Below are positions 51,543 through 59,906 of a stretch of DNA of 64,000 bases, piece by piece. Where the stretch lies: the NCBI RefSeq assembly GCF_021044795.1, contig NZ_JAJNOP010000002.1; one strand, given 5' to 3'. This DNA is from Acidaminococcus hominis. GTDB taxonomy: Bacteria; Bacillota; Negativicutes; Acidaminococcales; Acidaminococcaceae. The notes below the pieces were generated by a model, which searched no databases, was not told the DNA's origin, and saw only the letters and a program-made list of their open reading frames with translations. Each line of letters opens with the position of its first letter. Position 1 is the stretch's first letter. The position numbers were made by a program, and so were the translations under genes.

Positions 51543-52763
51543 ATGGGACCTATGGTAATCAAATTATCCATGTTCCACACACTGGCTTTGGCTGTATTGT
51601 CTATCTGGTTTGGTAACTGGCTGAGAAGCAAGTTCTCCATCCTGAAGAAATATTGTCTGCCCGGTGCTGTAGTAGGCGGTACGATTTTTGCAATCATTTC
51701 TTTGGCACTGTATGAATTTGGCGTTTGTGAACTGAACTTCGATTACAAAGTAGCCAACAACCTGTTCTACTGTATCTTCTTCGCGGCTTCCGGTGCTGGA
51801 GCAAGCTTGTCCCTGCTGAAAACCGGTGGTAAGTATGTTGTCCTGTTCTGCATTTCCGCAGCCGTCCTGTCAGCCCTGCAGAACGCTCTGGCCATTGGCC
51901 TGGGCCAAGTTCTGCACGTTCCGCCGCTGATTTCTATGATGACCGGTTCCATTCCTATGACCGGTGGTCACGGCAACGCTGCTGCTTTTGCTCCGGTAGC
52001 TGTTAACATGGGCGCTCCGGCTGCCCTGGAAGTAGCTATTGCAGCTGCTACCTTCGGCCTGATTTCCGGTTCCATCATCGGTGGTCCGTTCGGCCGTTTC
52101 ATTATCAGAAGACATCACCTGGAAGATCCTTCCCAAGATGGTAAGGGCCTGTCTGCTGAAGAAACTGGTAATGCTACTGGTTTAGCCATCTACAAAGGGG
52201 ACGTTATTCAAGCTATGTTCCTGATGATGCTGGCTCTGGGCGTTGGTGACGTTTTCATGGTAATCCTGAAACACTTCTCCATCAACTTCCCGATTCACGT
52301 ATGCTGCATGTTGGGTGGTATTCTGGTACGTCTGTACTACGATTCCAAACCTGGCAACCATGACCGTCTGTACGAAGGCATTGACACCGTCAGCGACTTC
52401 TCCCTGGGTCTGTTCGTAGCTATGTCCATCATCTCCATGAAACTGTGGCAGCTGTCCGGTTTGGGCCTGCAGCTGTTCATCCTGTGCATGGCACAAGCTG
52501 TGTTCATCATCTTCTACTGCTACCTGGTAGACTTCCCGCTGATGGGCAAGGATTACGATGCAGCTATCATCTCCGTTGGCCATACTGGTTTCGGTCTGGG
52601 CGCTGTGCCTGTATCCATGACCACCATGACCACCGTCTGCGATACCTACAGATACTCCAAACTGGCATTCTTCGTAGTGCCCGTTATCGGCGGTTTCTTG
52701 AGCAATATCACCAACGCAGTGATCATCACCTGGTTCCTGAACTTTGCTCACGGCCTGATGTAA
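51543..52763 (+). CDS. gltS: sodium/glutamate symporter
   Basis: The 406-residue protein has about 11 hydrophobic helices and the GltS landmarks: LPGAVVGGTIFAI, MTGSIPMTGGHGNAAAFAPV, the inverted partner FGLGAVPVSMTTMTTVC near the end, and many glycine-rich reentrant loops. It imports glutamate with Na+. Codon choice is stricter here than in the neighbours (CTG, GGT, GCT, TCC, TAA stop), suggesting strong expression, in keeping with a glutamate-fermenting lifestyle. It starts after GAGGGGG and has its own promoter and terminator. Confidence 0.92.
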   Translation: MGPMVIKLSMFHTLALAVLSIWFGNWLRSKFSILKKYCLPGAVVGGTIFAIISLALYEFGVCELNFDYKVANNLFYCIFFAASGAGASLSLLKTGGKYVVLFCISAAVLSALQNALAIGLGQVLHVPPLISMMTGSIPMTGGHGNAAAFAPVAVNMGAPAALEVAIAAATFGLISGSIIGGPFGRFIIRRHHLEDPSQDGKGLSAEETGNATGLAIYKGDVIQAMFLMMLALGVGDVFMVILKHFSINFPIHVCCMLGGILVRLYYDSKPGNHDRLYEGIDTVSDFSLGLFVAMSIISMKLWQLSGLGLQLFILCMAQAVFIIFYCYLVDFPLMGKDYDAAIISVGHTGFGLGAVPVSMTTMTTVCDTYRYSKLAFFVVPVIGGFLSNITNAVIITWFLNFAHGLM

Positions 52764-52807
52764 TCTGGCCAGTTTCGCAGTCTTGGGTTTGCTCCAGAAG
52801 GCCTGCC

Positions 52808-52845
52808 AAGCAGCTATTCCGGTTTTCCGGAATGGCTGCTTTTTT
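52808..52845 (+). terminator. gltS terminator
   Basis: AGCAGCTATTCCGG (52809-52822) pairs with CCGGAATGGCTGCT (52827-52840) around TTTT, with a T-run after. Confidence 0.92.
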
Positions 52846-53352
52846 ACGTTGGAACCTGGGGAGAAGGGGAAGCCGGCAGTAAACTGCACAGGCTGGGTAT
52901 TTGTCTGGAGGGTTCCCCGGGGGCGCGCCAGGTACTTTCGCGGGGCCGGGAATGGGAGACGTTTGGCTGGGCTGCGGGAGTGCCTGGCAGGTGACCCGCG
53001 CGGCTTTTTTGCAAACCACAAATTATGATTGAATTACTTAATGAATGAATATTCCAAAAATACCGACATAGAAAAATAATTATGCATATTGTATTATGTA
53101 CACAAGATTGCTAGCTTGTAGAACTATAAGAAAAACTGAGGATTTCGGAAAAGCTGCAGCAAAGGGTCCGATTTGTGGTATCATAGGGAAGGTTATGTGC
53201 CGGAACTGGCAATGTGGTCCGGCACAGTATTAAACAACGGGCGAAGGGCTTTCCTGTCTGGGCAGGAGCCTTTTGCCAAAGCAGCGCGGCAGGCTGGGCT
53301 GGACTTAGGCCCGTCTGACACGCAGCAGGAAATTTTGAAGGAGGCATGGCAT
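52846..53352. other. long gap before nrdG: GC-rich block, then AT-rich upstream region
   Basis: Bases 52850-53015 are markedly GC-rich (including CCCCGGGGGCGCGCC around 52917) with no plausible gene; it ends in CGCGCGGCTTTTTT, a possible weak terminator. The sequence then turns AT-rich from 53020, as befits a promoter region. Between 53173 and 53352 a frame continuous with nrdG stays open (for example REGYVPELAMWSG), but it lacks a ribosome site and is not part of normal NrdG. Confidence 0.45.
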
Positions 53353-54063
53353 ATGTTCATTGCGGGCTGGCAAAAACTCAGTCTGGTGGATTATCCGGAT
53401 AAGGTGGCTTGCACCCTGTTTACCGGCGGCTGCAACCTGAGATGCCCCTATTGCCACAATAGTGAGCTTCTGGACGCCCAAATCCCGGCCCTTCATATCC
53501 CAGATATCCTGGAGTATTTAAGAAAACGACAGGGCATTTTGGACGGTGTGGTGGTTTCCGGGGGAGAACCCTGTATGCAGCCGGACCTGGCAGATTTTTT
53601 GGGAGAGCTGAAACAACTGGGGTATCTGACCAAACTGGATACCAATGGCTGCTATCCAGCGGTGCTGCAGGAACTGCTGGACAAAAAGCTGGTAGACTAC
53701 GTGGCCATGGACATCAAGAATTCTCCCCAGGGCTATGCTGCAGCCAGTGGGGTGGAGCAGGTGCCCTTGGACCTGATTTTGCAGAGCCTGCGGCTGCTCT
53801 TTTCTCATAAAACGGCCTTTGAGCTGCGTACCACCACTGTGGCACAGCTGCATACCAAGGAACGGTTTCAGGAACTGCAGAAGGCGTTTTTGCCCCTGGT
53901 AGAGGCCTACGGCAGGAAGATTCCCGCCTACTACCTCCAGGCCTTCCAGGACCGGGATACGGTACCCTTTGCCGGCCTTTCTGCTCCCACCAAAGAAGAA
54001 CTGGAAGCCTATGCGCAATTGCTGCGGCCGGTGGCGGACAAGGTGGCACTCCGGGGCGTTTAG
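53353..54063 (+). CDS. nrdG: anaerobic ribonucleotide reductase activating protein
   Basis: The 236-residue radical-SAM activase begins MFIAGWQKLSLVDYPDKVAC and has the cluster motif CNLRCPYCHNSELL and VVSGGEPCMQPDLADFL. It makes the glycyl radical on NrdD. ATG 53353 sits eight bases after AAGGAGG and matches the family start; the 60-residue upstream extension is rejected. nrdD follows after 384 bases with its own promoter, whereas the two often overlap elsewhere. Confidence 0.88.
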   Translation: MFIAGWQKLSLVDYPDKVACTLFTGGCNLRCPYCHNSELLDAQIPALHIPDILEYLRKRQGILDGVVVSGGEPCMQPDLADFLGELKQLGYLTKLDTNGCYPAVLQELLDKKLVDYVAMDIKNSPQGYAAASGVEQVPLDLILQSLRLLFSHKTAFELRTTTVAQLHTKERFQELQKAFLPLVEAYGRKIPAYYLQAFQDRDTVPFAGLSAPTKEELEAYAQLLRPVADKVALRGV

Positions 54064-54447
54064 CAGGAACCTGGCGGAGCAGCTGGCGGACAACCGCTGG
54101 CTGCTTGACTTTTGTGAAATTATTTTTAGACAGCGAATATTTGTTTATGCTGCTTGGACAGGTGTTTTTGAAAAAATTCGGAAAATTTTCCTCTTGACAC
54201 AAGATACAGGTCAAGAGGAACGCAAAATTTCTTTTTTCCAGGGACCTGACCTTACACTCAGAACGGGAGAGAACCCATGTACTGGGGCTTTGGGAGATTT
54301 CCGTGAAAAATTGTTAAAAAGCGTAAACATACTATATATAGTATTTATTAAAATAAACAATACATCATATTGACAACACCCGGGAAACGGGGTAGAATAA
54401 ACAAGCACACAGAAATTGCGAAATCGAAATGAAAGAGGGAATCAGCC
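54064..54447. other. 384-base regulatory gap between nrdG and nrdD
   Basis: No gene. A perfect 9-base stem, CCTCTTGAC (54190-54198) with GTCAAGAGG (54210-54218), lies in the middle and may end nrdG transcription, although no clean T-run follows directly. The AT-rich NrdR-like dyads and the nrdD promoter occupy the last 120 bases. Confidence 0.55.
54329..54398 (+). promoter_or_regulatory. nrdD promoter with NrdR-box-like palindromes
   Basis: ATACTATATATAGTAT (54329-54344) is a perfect 16-base palindrome close to the NrdR box consensus. A second dyad, CAATA (54358-54362) and TATTG (54368-54372), lies about three helical turns downstream and overlaps the -35. The promoter itself is near-consensus: TTGACA (54370-54375), 17 bases, TAGAAT (54393-54398). 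NrdR represses nrd genes when dATP is high. Confidence 0.65.
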
Positions 54448-56832
54448 ATGTATTCGGTGGTAAAAAGGGATGGCAAAATCGTAGACTTCGAAATTGCCAA
54501 AATCAGTAAGGCAATTACAAAGGCCTTTGAGGCACTGCATAAGAACTATCATCCCAGTATTATCAATATGATGGCTCTGCAGGTGACAGCTGACTTTGAC
54601 CCTAAGATCAAAAACGACCTGATTGGTGTGGAAAGCATCCAGGACAGCGTGGAAAAAATCCTGTCCGATGCGGGCTATGCTGATGTGGCCAAGGCGTATA
54701 TCCTGTACCGGAAACAAAGAGAACAGGTTCGCAACGTGAACTCCGCTTTGCTGAACTACAAGGACCTGGTGGACAACTACCTGAAAGTCAACGACTGGCG
54801 GGTAAAGGAAAATTCCACTGTGACCTATTCTGTAGGCGGTCTGATCCTGTCCAACTCCGGTGCCATTACAGCCAACTATTGGCTCAACGAAATTTATGAC
54901 AAGGAAGTGGCGGATGCCCACAAGAGCGCTGCCATGCACATCCACGACCTGTCCATGCTCACCGGCTACTGCGCCGGCTGGAGCCTGAAACAGCTGATCC
55001 AGGAAGGCCTGGGCGGCATCCCCGGCAAGATTACTTCTTCCCCGGCCAGCCACCTGTCCACCCTGTGCAACCAGATGGTAAACTTCCTGGGGATTATGCA
55101 GAATGAATGGGCAGGAGCCCAGGCGTTCTCTTCCTTTGACACCTACCTGGCACCCTTTGTAAAAGTGGACCACCTGTCCTACAAAGAAGTGAAGCAATGC
55201 ATCCAATCCTTTATTTACGGCGTGAACACTCCCTCCCGGTGGGGCACCCAGTCACCGTTCTCCAACATTACTCTGGACTGGACGGTTCCCGAGGACCTGA
55301 AGGACGTGCCGGCCATTGTAGGCGGCAAAGAATGCGACTTTACCTACGGCGACTGCAAAGCCGAAATGGATATGGTCAACAAGGCCTTTATCGAAAACAT
55401 GATTGAAGGGGACGCCAACGGCCGCGGCTTCCAGTATCCCATTCCCACGTACTCCATCACCAAGGACTTTGACTGGAGCGACACGGAAAACAACCGGCTG
55501 CTGTTTGAAATGGCCGCCAAATACGGTACCCCGTACTTCTCCAACTATATCAACTCCGACATGAAACCCAGCGACGTCCGCAGCATGTGCTGCCGTCTGC
55601 GCCTGGACCTGCGGGAACTGAGAAAGAAGTCCGGCGGCTTCTTCGGTTCCGGGGAATCCACCGGTTCCGTAGGGGTTGTCACCATCAACCTGCCCCGGAT
55701 TGCCTACCTGGCCAAGGACGAAAAGGACTTCTATGGCCGTCTGGACCATATGATGGATATTGCCGCCCGGAGCCTGAAAACCAAGAGAACGGTCATCACC
55801 AAACTCCTGGAGGCCGGCCTGTACCCCTATACCAAACGGTACCTGGGCACCTTCAACAACCACTTCTCCACCATTGGCCTGATTGGTATGAACGAAGTAG
55901 GCCTGAACGCCAACTGGCTCCGGAAAGACCTGACCCATCCGGAAACCCAGAAGTTTGCCAAGGAAGTGCTGCTGCACATGCGGGAGCGCCTGAGAGACTA
56001 CCAGGAACAGTACGGCGACCTGTACAACCTGGAAGCAACCCCGGCAGAATCCACCACCTATCGGCTGGCCAAGCATGACAAGGAACAATATCCTGACATC
56101 ATTACCGCCAACGAACACGGTACCCCGTACTATACCAACTCTTCCCACCTGCCTGTGGGCTACACCGAAGATATCTTCTCCGCCCTGGACGTCCAGGATG
56201 AACTGCAGACCCTGTACACTTCCGGTACCGTTTTCCACGCCTTCTTGGGCGAGAAACTGCCGGATTGGAAATCCTCTGCCGCCCTTGTGAAGAAGATTGC
56301 CGAAAACTACAAGCTGCCCTATTTCACCCTGTCTCCTACCTATTCCATCTGCAAGGAGCACGGCTATTTGGACGGCGAGCAATACACCTGCCCGTACTGC
56401 GGCGGAAAAACCGAAGTCTACAGCCGGATCACCGGGTACTATCGGCCGATTCAGAACTGGAACGACGGCAAGGTACAGGAATTCAAGGACCGGAAGGTTT
56501 ATGACCTGGCCCATTCCTACCTGCACAAAGCAGAACCCAGTAAGGCAGAACGCCCTGTATTTATGGTAAAGGAAGAACAGGCTCCCAGCACGGCCCAAAG
56601 CAACTGGATTCTCTTTGGTACCCATACCTGCCCCAACTGCAAGCGGGCGGTACAGGAACTGAAAGCCAAGGGAGCTGATTTCCGGGAAATCTTCGCGGAA
56701 GAACATCCTGAACTGGCAGAGAAATACCAGGTGCAAAGCGCACCCACCTTGCTGGTAAAGAGCGGCGAGGAACTGTCCAAGATTGAAGGCTTTGGCCCCA
56801 TTCGGGCATTCCTGCAAAAACAAAGCCAGTAA
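54448..56832 (+). CDS. nrdD: anaerobic ribonucleoside-triphosphate reductase with C-terminal glutaredoxin-like domain
   Basis: The 794-residue class III reductase starts with an ATP-cone (MYSVVKRDGKIVDFEIAKI). The catalytic barrel has HIHDLSMLTGYCAGWSL with the active-site Cys and GSVGVVTINLPRIAYL. Near the end are a CPYCGG zinc-type site and SRITGYYRPIQNWNDGK, the glycyl radical loop. An extra 80-residue domain then follows: WILFGTHTCPNCKRAVQELK through SAPTLLVKSG, a glutaredoxin/NrdH fold with a CPNC active site. The fused redoxin suggests thiol reduction instead of formate as electron source. A terminator follows at 56849. Confidence 0.92.
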   Translation: MYSVVKRDGKIVDFEIAKISKAITKAFEALHKNYHPSIINMMALQVTADFDPKIKNDLIGVESIQDSVEKILSDAGYADVAKAYILYRKQREQVRNVNSALLNYKDLVDNYLKVNDWRVKENSTVTYSVGGLILSNSGAITANYWLNEIYDKEVADAHKSAAMHIHDLSMLTGYCAGWSLKQLIQEGLGGIPGKITSSPASHLSTLCNQMVNFLGIMQNEWAGAQAFSSFDTYLAPFVKVDHLSYKEVKQCIQSFIYGVNTPSRWGTQSPFSNITLDWTVPEDLKDVPAIVGGKECDFTYGDCKAEMDMVNKAFIENMIEGDANGRGFQYPIPTYSITKDFDWSDTENNRLLFEMAAKYGTPYFSNYINSDMKPSDVRSMCCRLRLDLRELRKKSGGFFGSGESTGSVGVVTINLPRIAYLAKDEKDFYGRLDHMMDIAARSLKTKRTVITKLLEAGLYPYTKRYLGTFNNHFSTIGLIGMNEVGLNANWLRKDLTHPETQKFAKEVLLHMRERLRDYQEQYGDLYNLEATPAESTTYRLAKHDKEQYPDIITANEHGTPYYTNSSHLPVGYTEDIFSALDVQDELQTLYTSGTVFHAFLGEKLPDWKSSAALVKKIAENYKLPYFTLSPTYSICKEHGYLDGEQYTCPYCGGKTEVYSRITGYYRPIQNWNDGKVQEFKDRKVYDLAHSYLHKAEPSKAERPVFMVKEEQAPSTAQSNWILFGTHTCPNCKRAVQELKAKGADFREIFAEEHPELAEKYQVQSAPTLLVKSGEELSKIEGFGPIRAFLQKQSQ

Positions 56833-56848
56833 ACTTAACTAGGAATGG

Positions 56849-56879
56849 AAGAAGACCTGCTGCGGCAGGTCTTCTTTTA
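56849..56879 (+). terminator. nrdD terminator
   Basis: AAGAAGACCTGC (56849-56860) pairs with GCAGGTCTTCTT (56865-56876), then T-run. Confidence 0.92.
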
Positions 56880-56903
56880 GACTGGGCAGGGAATTTTATC
56901 AGC

Positions 56904-56933
56904 TTTACAAAATAGGAAATTCCATGCTATAAT
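56904..56933 (+). promoter_or_regulatory. ssrA promoter
   Basis: TTTACA (56904-56909) and TATAAT (56928-56933) are 18 bases apart, the -10 being extended (TGC before TATAAT). The RNA start is expected shortly before 56954. Confidence 0.7.
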
Positions 56934-56953
56934 AAATTGTTACAAATACCCTT

Positions 56954-57300
56954 GGGGATGTACCGGTTTCGACGGGGGTAGATGTGGTGTGATAAGCGAG
57001 CTGGGATTCCATCAACCCCATTAAACGGTGGAAACGCGTTATAAACGCAGACGATTCTTACGCTTTAGCAGCTTAAATGCTAACGTCTCCCTTCTTCATT
57101 CCTGCTGAAGAAGAGCAGACGACACTTGCAGGATACCCATGGACCAATTCTCGGAGGCCTGTGGGGAAACCCATCGAGATAGCAGCTGATTAGCCCGCCG
57201 TTAGGCGATGAGGCTGCGAAATAAAGTATGACGGATGCGCTCGGAGAAAGTTGCATGACAATGCTTTCGGACAGGGGTTCGACTCCCCTCATCTCCACCA
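56954..57300 (+). ncRNA. ssrA: transfer-messenger RNA (tmRNA)
   Basis: The 5' end GGGGATGTACCGGTTTCGAC is the classic tmRNA opening. The 3' end GGGGTTCGACTCCCC then CATCTCCACCA gives the T-arm, acceptor strand (GGGGATG pairs with CATCTCC) and encoded CCA. The tag frame runs GCA (57047) to the TAA at 57074-57076 and encodes ADDSYALAA, so with the alanine carried by the RNA the tag is AADDSYALAA, ending in the usual protease signal ALAA. It frees stalled ribosomes with SmpB. A terminator follows. Confidence 0.97.
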
Positions 57301-57330
57301 TCTTTCGGATTGAAACCGTGACGGTTTAGC

Positions 57331-57376
57331 AAGAACCGCAGCAAGCCTGAATAAGGCTGGCTGCGGTTCTTTTTTG
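57331..57376 (+). terminator. ssrA terminator
   Basis: AAGAACCGCAGC pairs with GCTGCGGTTCTT, with an inner AGCCTGAATAAGGCT hairpin, and a T-run ends it. Confidence 0.9.
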
Positions 57377-57879
57377 TTTGCGGAAAAGGGGCGCGGAGGA
57401 GTATCCTGCCAAAAGTGCACATATTTTGCACACAGGCCATTTCAGGTTTCCCTCAAAAAGTGGAATTGCACACAGCTTGCTGCAGGAACTGACCGTTCTT
57501 TTACCCATACTTTCTGCTATACTGATATTAGAAGAGCAAAGAGAAGAAAGTTTATAAGTTCACTAGCACTGCAACAACCAGGGCACAGCAATCAACTGAG
57601 GAGCAGTCAAAGGCAGAATATAATCTCTGTAAAGGAGCTGATGCCAACTGGAAAAATTTAAAAGATCGACAGGAGTCGATGTTTAGGAACACGGTTTTTT
57701 GAATTCAAGAGATGAATATACTAAAGAAGAAATTGAAGACCATAAAAGTGACAATAGAACAACACAAGAAAGACTGCTTCCAAAAGGGTGAGATATATCG
57801 GCAATGAGAATAAAGAAATTGTTGGAAAAACAACAAGATAATTGGCCGATGAGGAAAGAAAGGAGGGTGTGGATATATT
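57377..57879. other. accessory region with decayed toxin-tail-like coding pieces
   Basis: No intact gene. Short coding-looking pieces in different frames can be read, for example EEQSKAEYNLCKGADANWK around 57600-57660 and, at 57687-57791, EHGFLNSRDEYTKEEIEDHK through ERLLPKG and a stop, with a TAG just before it at 57684. They end 89 bases before an immunity-like gene start. This looks like the worn end of a polymorphic toxin gene, but no toxin family is recognised. Confidence 0.4.
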
Positions 57880-58111
57880 ATGAACAGCCAAATCTTAAAA
57901 GATAGAATCAGTTCTTTATTTACACACGTACTCTTTGATTACAAGGGTATTCATTGTGGGGTAGACCCATTTTTCAGCACATGAATTCGACGTGTGGTAT
58001 GGTGATAAATACGAAACAATGAAAAGCATTGAGGAAGTTATGAACAAACCTTTTTTTGATGGTAAAAGCCTGTCGGAAATATCTTCAGAAATAGAAAATG
58101 TTGAGTTATAG
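57880..58111 (+). pseudogene. small immunity-like gene broken by a one-base insertion
   Basis: ATG 57880 follows a perfect AGGAGG. The first frame reads SLFTHVLFDYKGIHCGVDPF and stops at 57982-57984; the next frame continues without interruption as HEFDVWYGDKYETMKSIEEV then MNKPFFDGKSLSEI to the stop at 58109-58111. One extra base near 57977-57980 explains the break. The joined protein (about 76 residues) has the WYG and FFDGKSL words I associate with small proteins found next to polymorphic toxins, but family membership is unverified. Confidence 0.55.
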
Positions 58112-58472
58112 AGGCTGTGAAAAAATGAAAATAAACTTCCTCAGTCAGCCGTGCTGGCTGATAACTCCTTAGCAGTTCACCGTATCCAAAGCAGCTACGC
58201 ACCAAGGTAATTTCTCTTTGGACGGCTGTTGTATGGCTCACATTAGACAAGAGCCTTGTAGTCCCCTGTTATGCTCTAGGATGTGAGCGAAATACTGAAG
58301 GGGCCAATTCGTACCCATAAGGTTTCCAGTGTTTATCAATAATAGCACTATAGTTCAGTCAGTAGTTGACCAGCAGGGGCTGTTTTACATATTAGAACTC
58401 GATTTATCAATGAAGTGGCATCAGCTATAGTTCACAAGGCCGATATAATCTTTATTGGAAGGAGGGATTTCG
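58112..58472. other. gene-poor stretch with a minus-strand coding remnant
   Basis: On the minus strand 58112-58250 reads AVQREITLVRSCFGYGELLR and then SYQPARLTEEVYFHFFTAS, which has the look of once-coding DNA and runs on into the preceding pseudogene. Further traces in shifted frames extend to about 58430. I cannot name the family; a multicopy insertion-sequence remnant is possible. The last 20 bases hold the ribosome site of the next gene. Confidence 0.4.
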
Positions 58473-58736
58473 ATGTCTGTACTGAAGTATTGGAATAAAC
58501 GAATACCGGAGATTGAAAAATATTGTGCCGAACATCATCTTTCCGTCAAAAAATTTAGAGCCGCAAGAAAGTGTTTTGGGCCAGATGATTATTGCGTTCT
58601 TGCTGATACTCCTCCCAATTACGATGTGAATGCTCCCCTGCCTCCTGCATTGATTGTTAGAAGTCAAGGTGATGCGTTGACTTTTGAGCAGACCGAGTAT
58701 ACGCAGAAAACTTTGGGCAATGATGATGAAGACTAA
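58473..58736 (+). CDS. small acidic protein, first tandem copy
   Basis: The 87-residue product starts MSVLKYWNKRIPEIEKYCAE, continues through KKFRAARKCFGPDDYCVLAD and ends in an acidic NDDED tail. I do not recognise the family. GGAGGG precedes ATG 58473. The next gene is a copy with about 90 percent identical residues, 391 bases downstream, and the similarity goes on into the flanking non-coding DNA. Tandem small acidic genes of this sort are common in immunity-gene arrays. Confidence 0.65.
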   Translation: MSVLKYWNKRIPEIEKYCAEHHLSVKKFRAARKCFGPDDYCVLADTPPNYDVNAPLPPALIVRSQGDALTFEQTEYTQKTLGNDDED

Positions 58737-58863
58737 AAATGGAGTGAAGGGTGCTGCAACCATTATTTCGGCGGCAGCGTCGCTGCTGGGCAGGTAAAAG
58801 CACTTCTGTTTTGGCAGGGTACGCTTTATGCCTGTATAAAATTTATGAGAAGGGATGATTTCG

Positions 58864-59127
58864 ATGTCAGATGTTAAGTATTGGGAAAAACGAATACCGG
58901 AGATTGAAAAATATTGTGCCGAACATCATCTTTCCGTCAAAAAATTTAGAGCAGCAAGAAAGAGTTTTGGACCAGATGATTATTTCGTTCTTGCTGATAC
59001 CCCTCCAAATTACGATCTGAATGCCCCCCTGCCTATTGCCTTGATTGTTATAAGTCAGGGTGATGCGTTGACTTTTGAGCAGACCGAGTATACGCAGAAA
59101 ACTTTGGGCTATGACGATGAAGACTAA
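58864..59127 (+). CDS. small acidic protein, second tandem copy
   Basis: This 87-residue product differs from the first copy at nine positions (for example Cys34 to Ser, Cys41 to Phe) and keeps the same start, length and acidic tail. GAAGGGATG lies before it. That both copies remain open argues that both are, or recently were, functional. An overlapping out-of-frame reading (ATG in the last codons, MTMKTKNGFN onward to about 59221) is shared in part by the first unit. Confidence 0.65.
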   Translation: MSDVKYWEKRIPEIEKYCAEHHLSVKKFRAARKSFGPDDYFVLADTPPNYDLNAPLPIALIVISQGDALTFEQTEYTQKTLGYDDED

Positions 59128-59376
59128 GAACGGATTTAACGTGTGCCATAATCGTTATCTCGGCGGCAGCGTTGTTGCCAGGCAGCTAAAAGCTCTTCTG
59201 TTTTGGCAGAGTACTTTTTAATACCGCAGGCGAAAAAGATTGTGTTTCATTGATTCTGCATGTATTGGAGTAATAAAATCTGATGCCTATTTATTTGCCC
59301 TTCATTGGTACAGAAATGCTAATATGAAATTCAATGTTTGATTTAAATCAAAAGTATTAAGAGAAGGTGATGTGCC
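59128..59376. other. intergenic, partly a repeat of the region after the first copy
   Basis: Bases 59157-59214 repeat 58768-58825 with few changes (shared words TCGGCGGCAGCGT and CTTCTGTTTTGGCAG). The rest is AT-rich with no gene. A good GAGAAGGTGAT ribosome site ends it. Confidence 0.5.
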
Positions 59377-59685
59377 GTGAAGAAAAAAATTGTTGGAAAA
59401 GTGCGTTATGTAGGTCCGGATTTAGGTGTTACTTTATTAAAATCTAATGTGATTTATGATGTGGTAGGCATTGAACCACCTTTCATTCGCGTAATTGATG
59501 AGTCAGAGGAAGATTATCTTTACTACATGTTAAGGCCGCAATCCCTTGATAAAGAAGGACTGTACGGGAAATTTGAAATCGTGGAAGATGAAGACGGACT
59601 ACTTGCAGAGGCAATGGCTAGACAAGAAGAAATAAAAAAAGAGTATTTGAAAACGCACCCGCCTTTAGTGAGAGAAGAAAAATAA
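59377..59685 (+). CDS. small protein, likely beta-barrel, immunity-like context
   Basis: The 102-residue product starts at GTG 59377 after AGAAGGTGAT. It reads VGKVRYVGPDLGVTLLKSNV then IYDVVGIEPPFIRVIDESEE, and ends with a charged helix (AEAMARQEEIKKEYLKTH). The strand-rich first part recalls SH3-like small proteins often found among toxin-immunity genes, but I cannot name a family. AT-rich composition differs from the core genome. Confidence 0.6.
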   Translation: MKKKIVGKVRYVGPDLGVTLLKSNVIYDVVGIEPPFIRVIDESEEDYLYYMLRPQSLDKEGLYGKFEIVEDEDGLLAEAMARQEEIKKEYLKTHPPLVREEK

Positions 59686-59906
59686 GCTGACGATTTTTAT
59701 AGATGAAGTATAAAAATTAGTTAATAATTTCCATGGAATTGAATAAATTTTGCATAGTAATAACGGAGGATAGAATCGAAGAGGTTATAGAAGACACGGT
59801 AGTAGGTAGTTTGCCTTACATAACAACGAGAAGCAGGAACAAAAGGGTTTACAATTTACTACCCAAAGACAGAAACTCATGTCGTATCAAGGCGGGTGGA
59901 ACGATA

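Noticed and set aside
53173..53352. A longer NrdG with a 60-residue N-terminal extension
   Set aside because: The family starts at MFIAGWQKL, which has an AAGGAGG site at the right distance, while the upstream start has none.
55252..56823. A 523-codon minus-strand frame opposite nrdD
   Set aside because: Same reasoning: nrdD is certain and the opposing frame has no features of its own.
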